Notes under the pieces: generated by a model
Database searches by the model: none
Told to the model about the DNA's origin: nothing
What the model saw: only the letters and a program-made list of their open reading frames with translations
Shown here: in pieces, positions 10,872-22,200 of the stretch
Position numbering within the stretch: the stretch's first letter is position 1
Layout of the letters: each line of letters begins with the position of its first letter
Position numbers and translations under genes: made by a program
Source: Seriola aureovittata
Taxonomy: Eukaryota; Chordata; Actinopteri; Carangiformes; Carangidae
Length of the DNA stretch: 64,000 bases
Assembly (NCBI RefSeq): GCF_021018895.1
Contig: NC_079384.1
Location: forward strand, 17,515,140 to 17,579,139
Direction of reading: 5' to 3'

Positions 10872-12590
10872 GACCCTCGTGGCATGAACAGTGGAGAGAC
10901 GCCGCTCCACGCCCAGATTAGAGAATGCCTCATTTGACTTGTCTGTGGTGTGTGTGTGGGGGGTGGGGGAGAGACAAGTCACCAGTCACTATGTATAACT
11001 GTTGTTGCTTTCAGTCTGTGGGAGAGTACATGACTCTCCGGTCTCAACATGCCACCCCAGACCAGCTGATCTCCCGCAAAGTATTGGGAAATGAGGGGAG
11101 ATAGCTGCGCCATTGGGTGTCCTTGATATTTTTGGTCTCATTTACACCTCTGAAAGGAATATTTAAGCTTAATGCTGCATGATTAGAGTCCTCCCTGTTG
11201 GCAGCCAGTGAAGATTACACATCAGTTTCTATCCTAATAAATGTACCAACAGTTATATGCATGTTTGAGATACAATTAGTCAGAGCTGTGCCATCCAAAA
11301 CTGACTTTATTAAACAGAAGTGGAGTTTCTGTCAGTTTTTATGCATTGTCATCTGACAGGAAAACCGGGGACTCTAATCTTGATGTGGGGGCAAAAAAAA
11401 TAAGCTTGGATGCCATTTAGACTGAAAAGTAGAGCTTGAACTGTTGATCATAACCAACACAGCTACAACATCTAGCTCTGGGTAGTCCGACCACACTCAT
11501 TCTCCCTGCCTAAGTGGAAAAAAGTCAAAAACTTGACTGTATCGTGCTGTGTATTGCCTATATCGTTGTTTGCACACAACTTCAAATAAGATTTTATCAA
11601 TGTTAAGTGTGATATCTGGAGTTTTGAGCCACACTCAGCATGATTTCATATTTAAAAAATTGCAGCTCTTGAACCAATCCAGCAACCAAATGATTGTTCT
11701 GTGTTGTCCAGGGTTTGCTTCATGAAAACAAAGGCACGGAAAATTAGACCAGTGGTAAAACTTGACATGAAACCAAGTGATCTGTTCCTGGTTTTGTTTC
11801 TTTATTTGTTTGTTTTTTTCCTTCTTCTTTTATGTGAGTTGCATGGACTTTAGCTGTGTCAAAAAAAAGATGGTAGCATGGCTTAACCCCAGAATGGAGA
11901 ATAATTAATCTCTGCTCATTGGGCGACAAAAACTACAAAATATTGTTCTTGAAAGCATGATCCTTTTGGCTGCTCTGTTCAGTTAAGAGTTGCTGCGTTC
12001 AGCCTGAACAGCCTAATCATAAGGCGATCTGATAACAAACTAGTTTTGATCTTGTGTTTCCAATCTTTACAATACGCTTACATCCAGTTAATATTAAGCA
12101 AGTTATGTGTATGCATTGGTCTCCTCGAGGATGCCGTTAGCTGACATTCACAGGAACCATTTTAGATGCTAAATAAGCTTTCTAGCTGTAGTTATAGCGA
12201 TGTTCACCAGTATGCTCTTTAACATGCTGCCAGTTAACCTCTCCCTCTCTGACTTAATCTCAGTCACAATCGCAGTGTTTGATTTGCTGCCCATGTTTTT
12301 CTCCTCGCTGCGTTTGCTCAACCTGTTTTACATATGATGCAATGGCTTTCCGCAGCTCCAATATTTCGACTGCCAGGCGTATGTGTAGGCAGACTTTGGA
12401 ATTACAAAGTTGATCTTTTCTTTTTTTGTTCTGTACATAGCTTCCTGAAACAAATGTACATAAAACATGGCTGTTATTTTTTTATTATTTAATGTTGGAA
12501 GTGTTGAGTACATTCAATATTGTTCTATGATTGTATGTTGACAAATTGACAGTTTTGAAAGTTAAATTTTTTTGGAATAAAATTAACTTG
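10872..12590 (+). other. msl1: msl1 3'UTR
   Basis: About 1.7 kb of non-coding sequence follows the TGA at 10869-10871 and ends near a canonical AATAAA at 12576-12581. The hexamer is followed by a T/G-rich stretch (cttgtctatgatatgtggg). No other gene is seen in it. Confidence 0.7.
12576..12581 (+). terminator. msl1 poly(A) signal
   Basis: AATAAA about 1.7 kb after the msl1 stop, followed by a TG-rich downstream element. It is the best signal on this strand before the convergent chmp2a 3'UTR begins. Confidence 0.65.
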
Positions 12591-12873
12591 TCTATGATAT
12601 GTGGGATTGATCGTCTTTAAGTTTTTGGGTTGATAAAATGGAAATTTGTTTGAGGCCAATATTGATATTTAATCATACTTGTGTGAGATTTGAGATTCTT
12701 GAAACTTGAGTATGACAATTTCATGCTGCTTTTTACCTCACCTCCAATACAATTCAGTTACTACATAAAACTTTACAGCATTAGTTAATAGTTACTTTAC
12801 AAATTAAGATTTAACACACAAAGAGCTTATAAAAATGTTTTTCCTCCAAATTAAACTACCCATAAGTATTGAC

Positions 12874-13025
12874 AGAGCTAAAATAATTAGTTGATTGATT
12901 AGTCAGATGATAGAAAATTAATTAGCAACTATTTTGATAATCGTTCAAGTCATTCTCATGCAAAAATGCCACAGATTTTATGATTCCAGCTTCTCAAATA
13001 TGATTTTAGGTGTTAATCAATTTAT
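12874..13025 (-). repeat. GGGCTGCAAC-family repeat, partial reverse copy
   Basis: The left end is AGAGCTAAAATAATTAGTTGATTGATTAG, followed by AACTATTTTGATAATCG and ATTCCAGCTTCTCAAATATG. These are reverse matches to the end and the AGAAGCTGGAA block of the family. It lies between the convergent msl1 and chmp2a genes. Confidence 0.7.
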
Positions 13026-13561
13026 ATATATATAAAATTTCTCCACTGAAACAGATTTTATTTCATTAAAACTGTGGCTTACCATATTATCATTATTTCT
13101 TAATACAGCAGCCTCCACTCAGAGGTGCACAGAGAGCAACAGTTATTGTCAACTACATTGATAAACACTTAAATCTGCCCACAACTATATTTCAATGAGT
13201 TATAAACCAATCATTAAATGTTTATTAACTGCTTACAAATGTTTGCAGGACTAATTATAATTTAATGTTTGGACAAATAGGCTGCCAAACACCCATTTCC
13301 TTTGTATCTAATATCTAGTTTTTTTTTGTTTAGTTAATGTGATTTCATGTATCTCCCCTTATCTCCTCTTGCATCATGTTCTAATCTTCATGCTTTGAGA
13401 ATTAAAAATATTATTAAAAAAAATTTGTTTTAAAAAAGATAAAAAGAAAAAGATAAAAAGGTCCTCCAGAGCCACAGAAAACATTAAACGATTGATGATT
13501 AAACTGAACTTCACATGTAACATTTCTTTAATAAAACAACCAGTTAGATCTGGAAAAAATG

Positions 13562-13567
13562 TTTATT
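13562..13567 (-). terminator. Candidate chmp2a poly(A) signal
   Basis: TTTATT on the plus strand is AATAAA on the minus strand. It lies about 840 bases past the chmp2a stop codon, with no closer canonical hexamer that I could place with confidence. The intervening 13568-14407 would be 3'UTR. Confidence 0.4.
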
Positions 13568-14407
13568 GAATAAAGAAAAAGCAAAAAAAAAAAAATGGAC
13601 ACTTTTTCAAAAATAAACACCACCGACTCCTTATTAACAATTTGGTGAAAATCCTGCTGATCTCAAAAACACCACTGTGAGTTACCCGGGAGTGCTTTTC
13701 CACTGGTGAAGAGTCAGCTCAACGCACTTTCATTCTTTATCCTTTATATATTTTTGTAAAAGGAACCATCCTATTAGTGAATTTAGACAGAAAAGATATG
13801 GAGATAATACACTTTTTGTACACCATCTTCAAATAGACCCTGGCATCTGTCAACTGCCACAAATAAATGAAACCAAAAGGGATAATAAAACTGTGTAATT
13901 TAAATGATGATGATAATAATAATAATAATACAAAGAACACCAAACCAGCCTGATGTACAAAAAGTGCTGAATTTGTATATGTCACCCATAGAAAATATCC
14001 ACCTCTAATATTACCAACCTCTGTTTGGGTTTTAAACATTTTGTAATTAGTGTTAATTTAAATTGTGAAAACATCATGCCTTGAGGAGTTAGTATTTACA
14101 CACACTGTGAAATAAATTTTTACTCTCAGAGAATTTGCATCATTTACCAAAGTCCTAAATGAGACATGAGTTTTCTAGACCTATGTAGAATAATGACCCT
14201 TGCAGGGTTTTTTTTGGTTTTTTTTTGGATAAAACACATGATACACGCATAAAATGAAAACACCTCAAACAGAAGGCCATACACCCTTATAACACAGGCT
14301 CAAACAGCCAGCGTTGTGCCAGTTGCACCTTCGATAGAATCTAAACACAGAGATTCGAGTATGGTTGTGTCTGTATTAATAAACCAGGTCCGTCAGTTAC
14401 TGTGTGT

Positions 14408-16834
14408 TCAATCTCTCCGGAGATTGTTCAGCCGCTCCTCCAGATCAGCGTCAGCGTCAGCCAGGGCGGCCTGGGGCTCAGCTTTCTTTCCCGCAGCCAC
14501 TGACAGGTTTCCCCCAGGGGTCGGGAGATCTGATGTGAACACAAAATGGGATTTTAGTGGTTTGCAGATTGTTTTTTCAATTAATCAGTAATTTGTTTTG
14601 TCTATAATATATCTGAAAAAAGTGAATCTCCCACAGCCCACGGTGATGCCTTCAATTGTCTTGTCTTGTCTGACCAATAGTCCAACAAACGAAAAGCATC
14701 AAATCTTCATATTTGAGATGCTGGAACCAGCAAATCTTTGGCATTTTTGCTTAAAAAATAGCCATCAATTATCAAAACAGTTTATTAAACAGTTTGATTA
14801 ATTTTCTCAATCATTGAATTAAATACTCATTGCAGTTCTAGTTCTAATAGCCAATTCCACTTTGGATCCGGTTCCCACCCGGGTGACACAAAGAAATGTT
14901 TAAAACATGCAGGTGACGTAGGCAGCTTCTCATTTAGCTAATGCTAAAAATGACTCAGTGCTGGTGGATTATATCAGCTACAGATAGTTCCTGTTAATGA
15001 TGTAACAGCTCCACTGAAACTTGAGTCCGTTGGTTAATGTGTTCTCTCCAGGCTGCAGACTGGAGTCTCCTAAAGACTGTGTATGAGTGAAAAGACACAT
15101 AGCTCTGTAACATCTTCACTTAGTTATTCATAACTTTAGTTACTTGCAAATGGTGAAAGCTAAACCTGATGAGCTTTGAAAGATTTCGGAGTTGATAAGT
15201 GTCTTTGATGCTGGATCCGGAGTGGATAAAATATTACTGAACCCTACACATGTACAACTTTCATAATTGTGACTGAAGCGTTGGATTTTCCCTTACTTGA
15301 CAATTCATCGGACAGATTCAGACCCAGCTCGTCCAACACTTGGGAAACAATGGCGTCACTGCACATGAGACACAATCACAAATGTATCAGAGTGAGTAAA
15401 AAACATATTATTATTAACATATTATATATATTATATTGTTGGGTTTGTTATATCAGATTGTGGAGGGTGAATCAAGAAGTCAGAAAATCAAAGCCTTAAC
15501 CAGCCAGTTTATTTTACTGTTGAGAGTTCTCTTGGAAAAATCCCCTGTATTTCCTAAAAAAACAACAACTATTATTCAAGGAAAGGAAGTCATTTGAAGT
15601 TGTTGGGGAAGGGGTGGGGAGGGCGTTGCTCTAATGTTCTCCAACTCAGTTCAATGGTGATGTTTGACGAAAATAAGGAAAAATATGGATATTATACTGT
15701 ATATCGATGTAAGATCTCTTTAAAGCCAGATAAAATTACTCCTGAATAAAAGACCTCAGTTACTCACTCACTAATCTGATAAAAACCTTTTCAGAATAGT
15801 TTTCAGTGGTGGCATTTAAGAAGAAAACCAAGAACTGGCTGAACTGAGAATTGGTACACTGAGACCTTATAACTAAGATTTCACAGTTATATGAATTTAG
15901 AGAGAAAAGAAGAAGGTACAAGATACAAGGGGTTAAGATTTTCCAAAGTAAAGTCCACCTGTTTTTCTTTTTATTTGCTTATTAATTCATCTATCTCATG
16001 TATAATGTATCATATGTCTTTTCTTTTAAGGGATGTAAGGGTGGGCAGCATAGACAGACATGGATATCATAATTTTGAAAACTGTTGTCGTTAACAAATG
16101 TGGAACTAAAGGTTTAAACCAAAATGAAAACAACCGTTTTTTTGAACGTCTCAGTCCCTTACCTCTCCTCCTCATCATCCTCATCACCCATGGCATCGTC
16201 AATGGCGTCATTCATCATCTCTTCCTTCATGTCCATGATCTCGCTCTGTCGTTCAAACTCCATCATGATCTTCTGAATCTGAGGCAGTTTCAGCTGCGAA
16301 AATGGAACGAATATACGATCATGAACACAGGAAGCTCATTGTGTTATTTCCATGGAATAGAATACTTTAGGGATTTTTTGACAGACCTGTCTGTTCATGG
16401 TGGCCATGGCTTTGGTGACGCCTTTCATAGCCTGTGCCATGCTGTTGTTGGACTTGAGTGTCTGTATCTTTAGACTGACAGCCTGGATGTTTGCTTTCAT
16501 CATGATGAACTTCTTTACATAACGCCTTGTACGAACCAAATCCTTGGCCATGATCTTGACGGCATCCTGCAAAGATTGAAATAACACACATTAACACACG
16601 GTTAGAACCCACTCTTTACAAATTATTCTGTCCTCATAAAACATAAGTTCTTTTCCTTATTCTCACCATTTGTCCCTGTTTGGCCATTTTCTTTATGTCA
16701 GCGATGATCTTCTTCTCCTGTTGCTCCAGTTTCATTCGCTCTCGGTCCAGTTCTCTCATGGCTCGGTTGAGCGCCCTCTGGTTCTGCCTCAGCATTTCCT
16801 CTGGGGTCTTTTTCCTCCCAAAAAGGAACTCCAT
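14408..16834 (-). CDS. chmp2a: CHMP2A, ESCRT-III subunit (complete)
   Basis: Five coding exons on the minus strand: 16667-16834, 16387-16566, 16163-16293, 15297-15358 and 14408-14529. They total 663 nt for 220 aa (human 222). The ATG (16832-16834) is the first codon of its exon, directly after the acceptor (TTTTCAACCAG), and the stop TGA is at 14408-14410. The Snf7 family core is clear: a basic N-terminal half (FLFGRKKTPEE, RQNQRALNRAMRELDRERMK, IKKMAKQGQ), then an acidic C-terminal half. The last residues ADLEERLNNLRRD form the MIT-interacting motif that recruits the ATPase VPS4. CHMP2A caps or co-polymerises with CHMP3 and CHMP4 filaments in multivesicular-body formation, cytokinetic abscission and nuclear-envelope closure. 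The conserved second exon (SLKIQTLKSNNSMAQAMKG) separates it from CHMP2B. Confidence 0.97.
14568..14845 (+). repeat. GGGCTGCAAC-family repeat (forward copy)
   Basis: Contains CTGACCAATAGTCCAACAAACG, GAGATGCTGGAACCAGCAAA and TTTTTGCTTAAAAAATAG, then TTATCAAAACAG and a TTGCAGTTCTAG end. It lies in the last chmp2a intron. Confidence 0.75.
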
Positions 16835-16915
16835 CTGGTTGAAAAGCAAAATGTCAACACAGTCAAACTAAACAGGTTCCGTCAGAAATGAAATCTGGAA
16901 GAGAAAAATTACATT

Positions 16916-17110
16916 GGGGCTGAAATGATTTGTCAATTTGATTAGTTGATTGACAGTAAATTAGCAACAAATGCAAATTAATTTATCAAGAATGTCAAAC
17001 ATGCGTTGGTTCTACTTGAAATGTGAGGATTTGCTGCTTTTCATCGGTTTATATCATCACTAATTGAATATACTTGAGTTTTGGACTGTTGGTCAGACAA
17101 AACAAGCAAA
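16916..17110 (-). repeat. GGGCTGCAAC-family repeat (reverse copy)
   Basis: Begins GGGGCTGAAATGATTTGTC and then carries reverse matches to the family core, including GGACTGTTGGTCAGACAAAA. It is the first of three adjoining copies in the chmp2a 5' intron. Confidence 0.7.
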
Positions 17111-17122
17111 AAAGACATCATC

Positions 17123-17345
17123 TAGGGCTCTGGGAATTGGTCATTACCAATTAATTTGTACAATTTTTGTTATCAATTAATCACTCTGCTTACCAAATGT
17201 AAAAAAAAAAGTCCTAAGTCCAAAGTGATATATTCATATTCCTTGTTTTGTCTGACGAACAGTTCAAAAACCAAAGATATTCTTTTTAATATTGTATATA
17301 GCTGAAGTGTGGTGATTCGTTTATGAATCAATTAGCTGATCAACA
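17123..17345 (+). repeat. GGGCTGCAAC-family repeat (forward copy)
   Basis: Begins TAGGGCTCTGGGAATTGG and contains TTGTTTTGTCTGACGAACAG followed by TTCAAAAACCAAAGATATTC, the most conserved block of the family. Confidence 0.7.
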
Positions 17346-17700
17346 AAAAAAAATTAAATTTTAGTCATTTTTTGAACCAAAAAATTTCAAATATTTGCTC
17401 TCCTTGCTTCTCAAATGTTTTTGGTGTTTCTCTTTATCATATATGACAGTTAACTGAAAATCTTTGGATATGAATTTTTGGTCAGACAACTAATCAATTA
17501 AACCAGGACATTTGAGGACATCATCTCTGTCTGTGGGAAATTACAAGCATCATTTTTCACTGTTCTAAGGATTTTGTACAGCAATAAGGAAGACAAGTTT
17601 TTCTTTTTGGCTTGAAAAACAACTAAAACGATTAATCATCTATCAAAATACTTGAGAATTATTTTGATATTCGATTAATCATTTCAGATCTAGTTGTGTA
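17346..17700 (-). repeat. GGGCTGCAAC-family repeat (reverse copy, longest)
   Basis: Contains TTGCTTCTCAAATG, AAAATCTTTGGATATG and TTTTTGGTCAGACAAC, and ends with CGATTAATCATTTCAGATCT. It includes an extra central stretch (GAGGACATCATCTCTGTC) not seen in the shorter copies. Confidence 0.7.
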
Positions 17701-17993
17701 GTTGTGAAAATGTGGAGGAGTAATCTTAATGTGAACTTTTATGTCCAAAGGAATAATGAAACCAACAGTGAAAAACGAAGTTAGTTTCTAACAGTTTCAG
17801 CTCTGTTATACCTGTCTATACCTTATTTCCTGGACTATATTACTCAGCAGTTATTTATGTGACTTGAGGCCTTAATTCTCCTTCCAGCCGTGTTTTGTCT
17901 TGACTGCCTTGCTCTTTAAATCTGTTTCCACCTCTTCCACATTAACTTAACCCAGCGGTCACAAAGACACCCCCTACAGCGTGTTACTCTCAC

Positions 17994-18190
17994 CGTGAAC
18001 CAGGAGACTTTAATCCAGAAAGTAAAAGGTGTTTCAGGGCGTATTCTCCGAATCCAATCCGACACAAATTTAAACGATTATTTGTTTTCTTTCCTTCTCT
18101 TCCGTGTTGCGATAGTTTCACATCCGGGAAATGACGTCAACGCGTACGCACAAATAGACGTTCTATTTTGTTTCCGTTGTGTCATACGCA
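17994..18190 (-). promoter_or_regulatory. chmp2a non-coding first exon and promoter, with CRE
   Basis: On the minus strand a donor CACG|GTGAGAG falls at 17993/17994, giving a plausible non-coding first exon that splices to the acceptor right before the chmp2a ATG. Just upstream in gene direction is a perfect palindromic CRE, TGACGTCA, at 18132-18139, followed by CG-rich sequence (CGCGTACGC). The transcription start is inferred. Confidence 0.5.
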
Positions 18191-18420
18191 TAAAGTTCAC
18201 GCCGAAGAGAGGAAGCGGAAACTTTCTAAATAAAATCTAAGATTAAACTAAAGATAAAGTATGTGGCATTTAAACTTGTACACAAATATCATACTGTAAA
18301 ACACTTTCTTAAAAGACTTCAGAAAGATTTGAAGGTATAGTGTTCCTTTTTCTTTTTTCATCTATTTTCTATTTTTACTTTTACTGTATAAAAAGATTGC
18401 AGCATGATATTTATATTTAT

Positions 18421-18487
18421 ATTATAGATAGATAAATACTTTATTTGTCCCCTAGGGGAAAGCTCACTAGTAATAATGATATTAATA

Positions 18488-18568
<81 letters not shown>
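18421..18568. repeat. ACTTTATT...CCCCTAGGGGAAA repeat piece with (TATC)20 microsatellite
   Basis: AGATAGATAAATACTTTATTTGTCCCCTAGGGGAAAG is the short fish repeat that typically adjoins GATA/TATC arrays. It is followed by an uninterrupted run of about 20 ATCT units (18488-18568). It lies between the divergent chmp2a and mrm1 genes. Confidence 0.8.
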
Positions 18569-18989
18569 GTGTAGAAACAACAGGGAAGTGTATATGAATA
18601 AATAAATACATTTTATATTAACTATATTACCTATATCGATCCTCTCACTATTTTAGAAGCTTATAATTTTGTTTTTATGTACTACATAATGCTCATTGAT
18701 TGCTGGGCTTTTATTTTGTAAGTGGGAGTGTTTGATATCTGGTGACTGCCGACGTCTTGACGCGGTTGGACTGCACATGTTCGTATTTCACAGCAGGGGT
18801 ACAAACATACTACTAGACAGTAGGTGTTGATGGTTGAACAAAGATTCACTTAACTCATCATGAGAGATGCTCAGTGAAATCTGCGGACGCTTTATCTGTG
18901 GATTAATGGACCTTTCAGGCAGTTGAACCTCACTCTCTGGGACAGCTACCCCTCTTAGTGTCTCTGGAACTATTTCTAGCCATTTCAAT

Positions 18990-20159
18990 ATGTGGGTATT
19001 CTCATCAGCAGCACATCAGCACAAACTGCTGCTTCTTTGGGGTAGGAGATTGCACCAGCCAGTGTCAGCCTCAAGAGTGGGCTCTCAGTTTGCCTCTTAC
19101 CATATCACATCTACTCTCCTGTGCCCAGAGGACAGTAGCATCAAGCCTGTGGTGAAGAAACGACACAGACACAAGCCAGTTGCATCTGATGGATGGCGGG
19201 ATCATGAGAGGTCAGTCCAGAGTAAAGTGTGGAAGACTGAGATCCCTGTGTTGCAGACTCAAAAGCAAAGGAAGGGAGACGTCCACAGAGTATCATCAGA
19301 ACTCAGGAAACTGTGTCTGGAGGATTCCCCTGCGGGGAGGGAGAGGCCGGGGATACAGAAGTTGACATTGGATTACAAAGCAGAGAGCCACGAGATTGTT
19401 TTTGGCATCGCTCCCTGTCTCTTGGCTCTGACTCAGGGCAGAAGGAAGGCCCAAAAACTGTTTGTAAAAGATGGTGAGGTCTCTCACAGGGCCTCTGTGT
19501 TGAAGGTGTGTGAGGAGGCTTGTCGACGGGGAGTACAAGTCCAGCGGGTCAGCAAGAAGGATCTGGACACAATGTCTTCAGGGCGAGTACATCAAGGAGT
19601 ATGTCTGCAAGCCAGTTCTCTGAGTTATATCACTGAAGACAGACACCTTACACCCAGCAGTAAAGACCCCCCTCTCTGGCTTGTCCTGGAAGGAATTCAG
19701 GACCCGATGAATCTCGGTGCCATCCTGCGCTCTGCTTATTTCCTCGGTGTGGACAGAGTGGCCAGCAGTCTTTGCGACAGCTGTCCATTGACTCCAGTGG
19801 TCAGCAAGGCCAGCTCAGGCGCCATGGAGGTGCTTGGAGTGTATGGATATGAAAACCTTGAAGATATGTTGAAGTTGAAGGTGGCACAGGGCTGGCAGGT
19901 GGTCGGCACAGTTGGATCTGAAGCAGAGTCTCGGATTCCTGTCACTCAGTGCTCGGCCTTTAAGATGACTAAACCCACGTTGTTGCTGATGGGAAGTGAG
20001 GGGGAAGGGTTGTCCCAGGAGCTGCTCTCTCTCTGCCAAACCCTGCTCACCATCCCAGCCGGCAGAGATTTGTTTCCCGGCATAGAGTCTCTGAATGTCT
20101 CTGTAGCTACCGGCATCCTGCTGCACTCTTTGCTGTCCTCTAGGAGGTCAACCAGATGA
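18990..20159 (+). CDS. mrm1: MRM1, mitochondrial 16S rRNA 2'-O-ribose methyltransferase
   Basis: A single uninterrupted ORF of 389 aa. The first about 40 residues lack acidic residues and are rich in K, R, H and S, as expected of a mitochondrial presequence. Residues about 135-210 form the SpoU substrate-binding domain (EIVFGIAPCLLALTQG to HQGVCLQA). Residues about 228-385 are the SPOUT (trefoil knot) methyltransferase domain: motif 1 DPMNLGAILRSAYFLGVD (238-255), motif 2 LLLMGSEGEGLS (331-342), motif 3 LNVSVATGILLHSL (368-381). In mammals MRM1 makes the 2'-O-methylguanosine of the 16S rRNA. The start ATG at 18990 is the first of the ORF. The lack of introns differs from human MRM1, which as I recall has several coding exons. 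No frame damage is seen. Confidence 0.93.
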   Translation: MWVFSSAAHQHKLLLLWGRRLHQPVSASRVGSQFASYHITSTLLCPEDSSIKPVVKKRHRHKPVASDGWRDHERSVQSKVWKTEIPVLQTQKQRKGDVHRVSSELRKLCLEDSPAGRERPGIQKLTLDYKAESHEIVFGIAPCLLALTQGRRKAQKLFVKDGEVSHRASVLKVCEEACRRGVQVQRVSKKDLDTMSSGRVHQGVCLQASSLSYITEDRHLTPSSKDPPLWLVLEGIQDPMNLGAILRSAYFLGVDRVASSLCDSCPLTPVVSKASSGAMEVLGVYGYENLEDMLKLKVAQGWQVVGTVGSEAESRIPVTQCSAFKMTKPTLLLMGSEGEGLSQELLSLCQTLLTIPAGRDLFPGIESLNVSVATGILLHSLLSSRRSTR

Positions 20160-20395
20160 CCCCACGCTCAGTACTGTGCAGAAGTTTTAGGTGCTAAAAG
20201 TTAAAGATAAAAAGTAAAGTGAGGCTGCATTGAAAGATGATTTATCAATTAGCTTCATACAAAGTGCTGTAAATAATACTAATCAGTATTTGCTGTTACC
20301 CCAAGTAACCAAATATAAGTCTGACAATATTCTATATTTTTCTTATTGTCAACAAATCTTGTGAAAAGACACGACAACAATGAATCGATCCTATT

Positions 20396-20401
20396 AATAA
20401 A
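20396..20401 (+). terminator. mrm1 poly(A) signal
   Basis: AATAAA 237 bases past the mrm1 stop, followed at once by TTTTGTGTGTATTTCC, a good GU-rich downstream element. Confidence 0.65.
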
Positions 20402-21760
20402 TTTTGTGTGTATTTCCTGAGCAATAGAGCTCCATTGTTGTCCAGACACTACCTATTAGAACACAATGAGCCACACTGTTGCACTGGGTGACATGTTCCT
20501 TCATCACCATGAACGTACAAACTGTAGTTTATTTTGAGTCACTCCCACATACACAGTCATGTTGCCTGAAATACTCCAAAGAGCAGCAAGTATGTATTAA
20601 TCCACAGCTGCAAAAAGTTCCCAACAAATGCAAGATTTTCTGCTGTTAGATTGAAGTTTGTTAAAAACTACAGTGCCCGGTTATTTTAGGGAATTACTGA
20701 GACTTAAAAAAAATAAACCTATGTATTTGTGGCCTGTTTTTGAAGGTTTACATCTTAAAAGTGCCACAAACAGGGCCCAAAAGTCAGGATTTATTAAGAG
20801 ACTGACTACACATTTAATCTTCTAATGGGATTTGTTGACAATGATAAAGATGTAGAATACCACCAGCTCTATCCTTTAAAATGCTGCTCTCTAGCTCTCT
20901 TAAAACGGACACAAGATTTAACAACCGTCTGTCCTGTCAGAATTGTAAAAGAGAAATTGTTTCTCACTGGGCCTTTTGTTTTGAATAAAATAGTACTTCA
21001 TATTTATTCTTGTACATATTTATCATGTGTTTGTCTTGTTCTGTGTTTTAGTGTTTGTCACCACACACATTCTGTGGACACATGCTGTCAGGGTGTAGCT
21101 ACCACTGTTGTTGTCCCATTATTGTTTCTGAGCTAGAGTTTACTCATGGTGGCTGATTTTGATATGTTTAGAGTCTATATTTTTAGGTTTTATGGTTCTA
21201 GGCAGGAAAATACAATAAATAAACAGTGAGTTTGTATTTCTCCACAAGAATTATATTCTTTGGCATTGTTTGAAACACCATAGTCCATCATGTAGGCTCC
21301 TTGACTATAGTTACCTCTTGGGTAAATACTGAAGGGGTTCCGCTGCATCTTGTATATAGGGTTAGGGTCAGATGCTGTGTGTGCTTTTGTTATGTCCAGT
21401 TATGTTCTTTGTATATGTTTGTTTTTCTTGTTTAGGTGTCTCTTGCAAAATAGACGTTTATCTCAGTGAAAAACCTGATTAAATAAAAATGATATACATA
21501 AAGCATACATGTAAAATTTTCTGAAAGTGAAATTATGTTAAGAAGCCATTATTAAACAAAATGGCAAAAACAAAATCTGTTAATATTTGCTATTTTTTTC
21601 CCAGTTTTTCTATGATAGTAAACTCAACATGTTTGTGTTTTTTACTCAATCAATGTTTTCTGACATTTTATTCACCGAATAATCAAGTCAATAAAGAAAG
21701 ATAATTGAAAATAATTGTCTGATGTTTTGATAATGAAGATAACTGTTTTGTTGCAGACTT

Positions 21761-21894
21761 ACAGTACTCCAGTGATGGAATAATAGTACTTTGCCCAAGA
21801 TTTTCAGTGTTTTAAAAATCTAGTTTATTGTTTTAGTAATTAACACACCGAAAACCTTGGGTGAAGTCATATTATTCCATCATAGGAGAACTGT
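21761..21894. mobile_element. Foldback/MITE-like element with about 52-bp inverted repeat
   Basis: The left arm 21761-21812 starts ACAGTACTCCAGTGATGG. The right arm 21842-21894 read in reverse starts ACAGTTCTCCTATGATGG. They pair over their whole length with roughly one mismatch per five bases, leaving a loop of about 29 bases. There is no ORF. It directly abuts the next repeat copy. Confidence 0.75.
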
Positions 21895-22200
21895 AAGGCT
21901 GCAACCAACAATTATTTTCATTATCAGTACATCTGATAGTTATGCGATTTAATAATAAATTACTTAAATGTCAAAAACTATTATGCTCATCATTATACCC
22001 TGAGGCCAAGTTAACATATTCAAATTGCTTCATTATTTCTGGCCAACCGTCCAAACCCAAAAGAAAGCAGGGAAACTATCAAATATTCACATTTGAGAAG
22101 ATTATACCAGTACATTTTTGATTTAAAGAACAACTTAAATGATTAATCAGTTATAAAATAGTTGCCATTAAATTTCTATCAATCAACTAACCATTGAATC
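21895..22200 (+). repeat. GGGCTGCAAC-family repeat (forward copy)
   Basis: Begins TAAGGCTGCAACCAACAATTATTTTC. It contains CCAACCGTCCAAACCCAAAAG and ATTCACATTTGAGAAG, then TATAAAATAGTTGCCA and an AACTAACCATTGAATC end. Confidence 0.75.

Noticed and set aside
20825..21136. 103-codon plus-strand ORF after mrm1
   Set aside because: Cys/Val/Leu-rich chance ORF in AT-rich spacer, with no homology recognised and no flanking signals.
21358..21371. GGGTTAGGGT, telomere-like
   Set aside because: Only about two units; too short for an interstitial telomere. The same applies to TAACCCTAACC near 42583.
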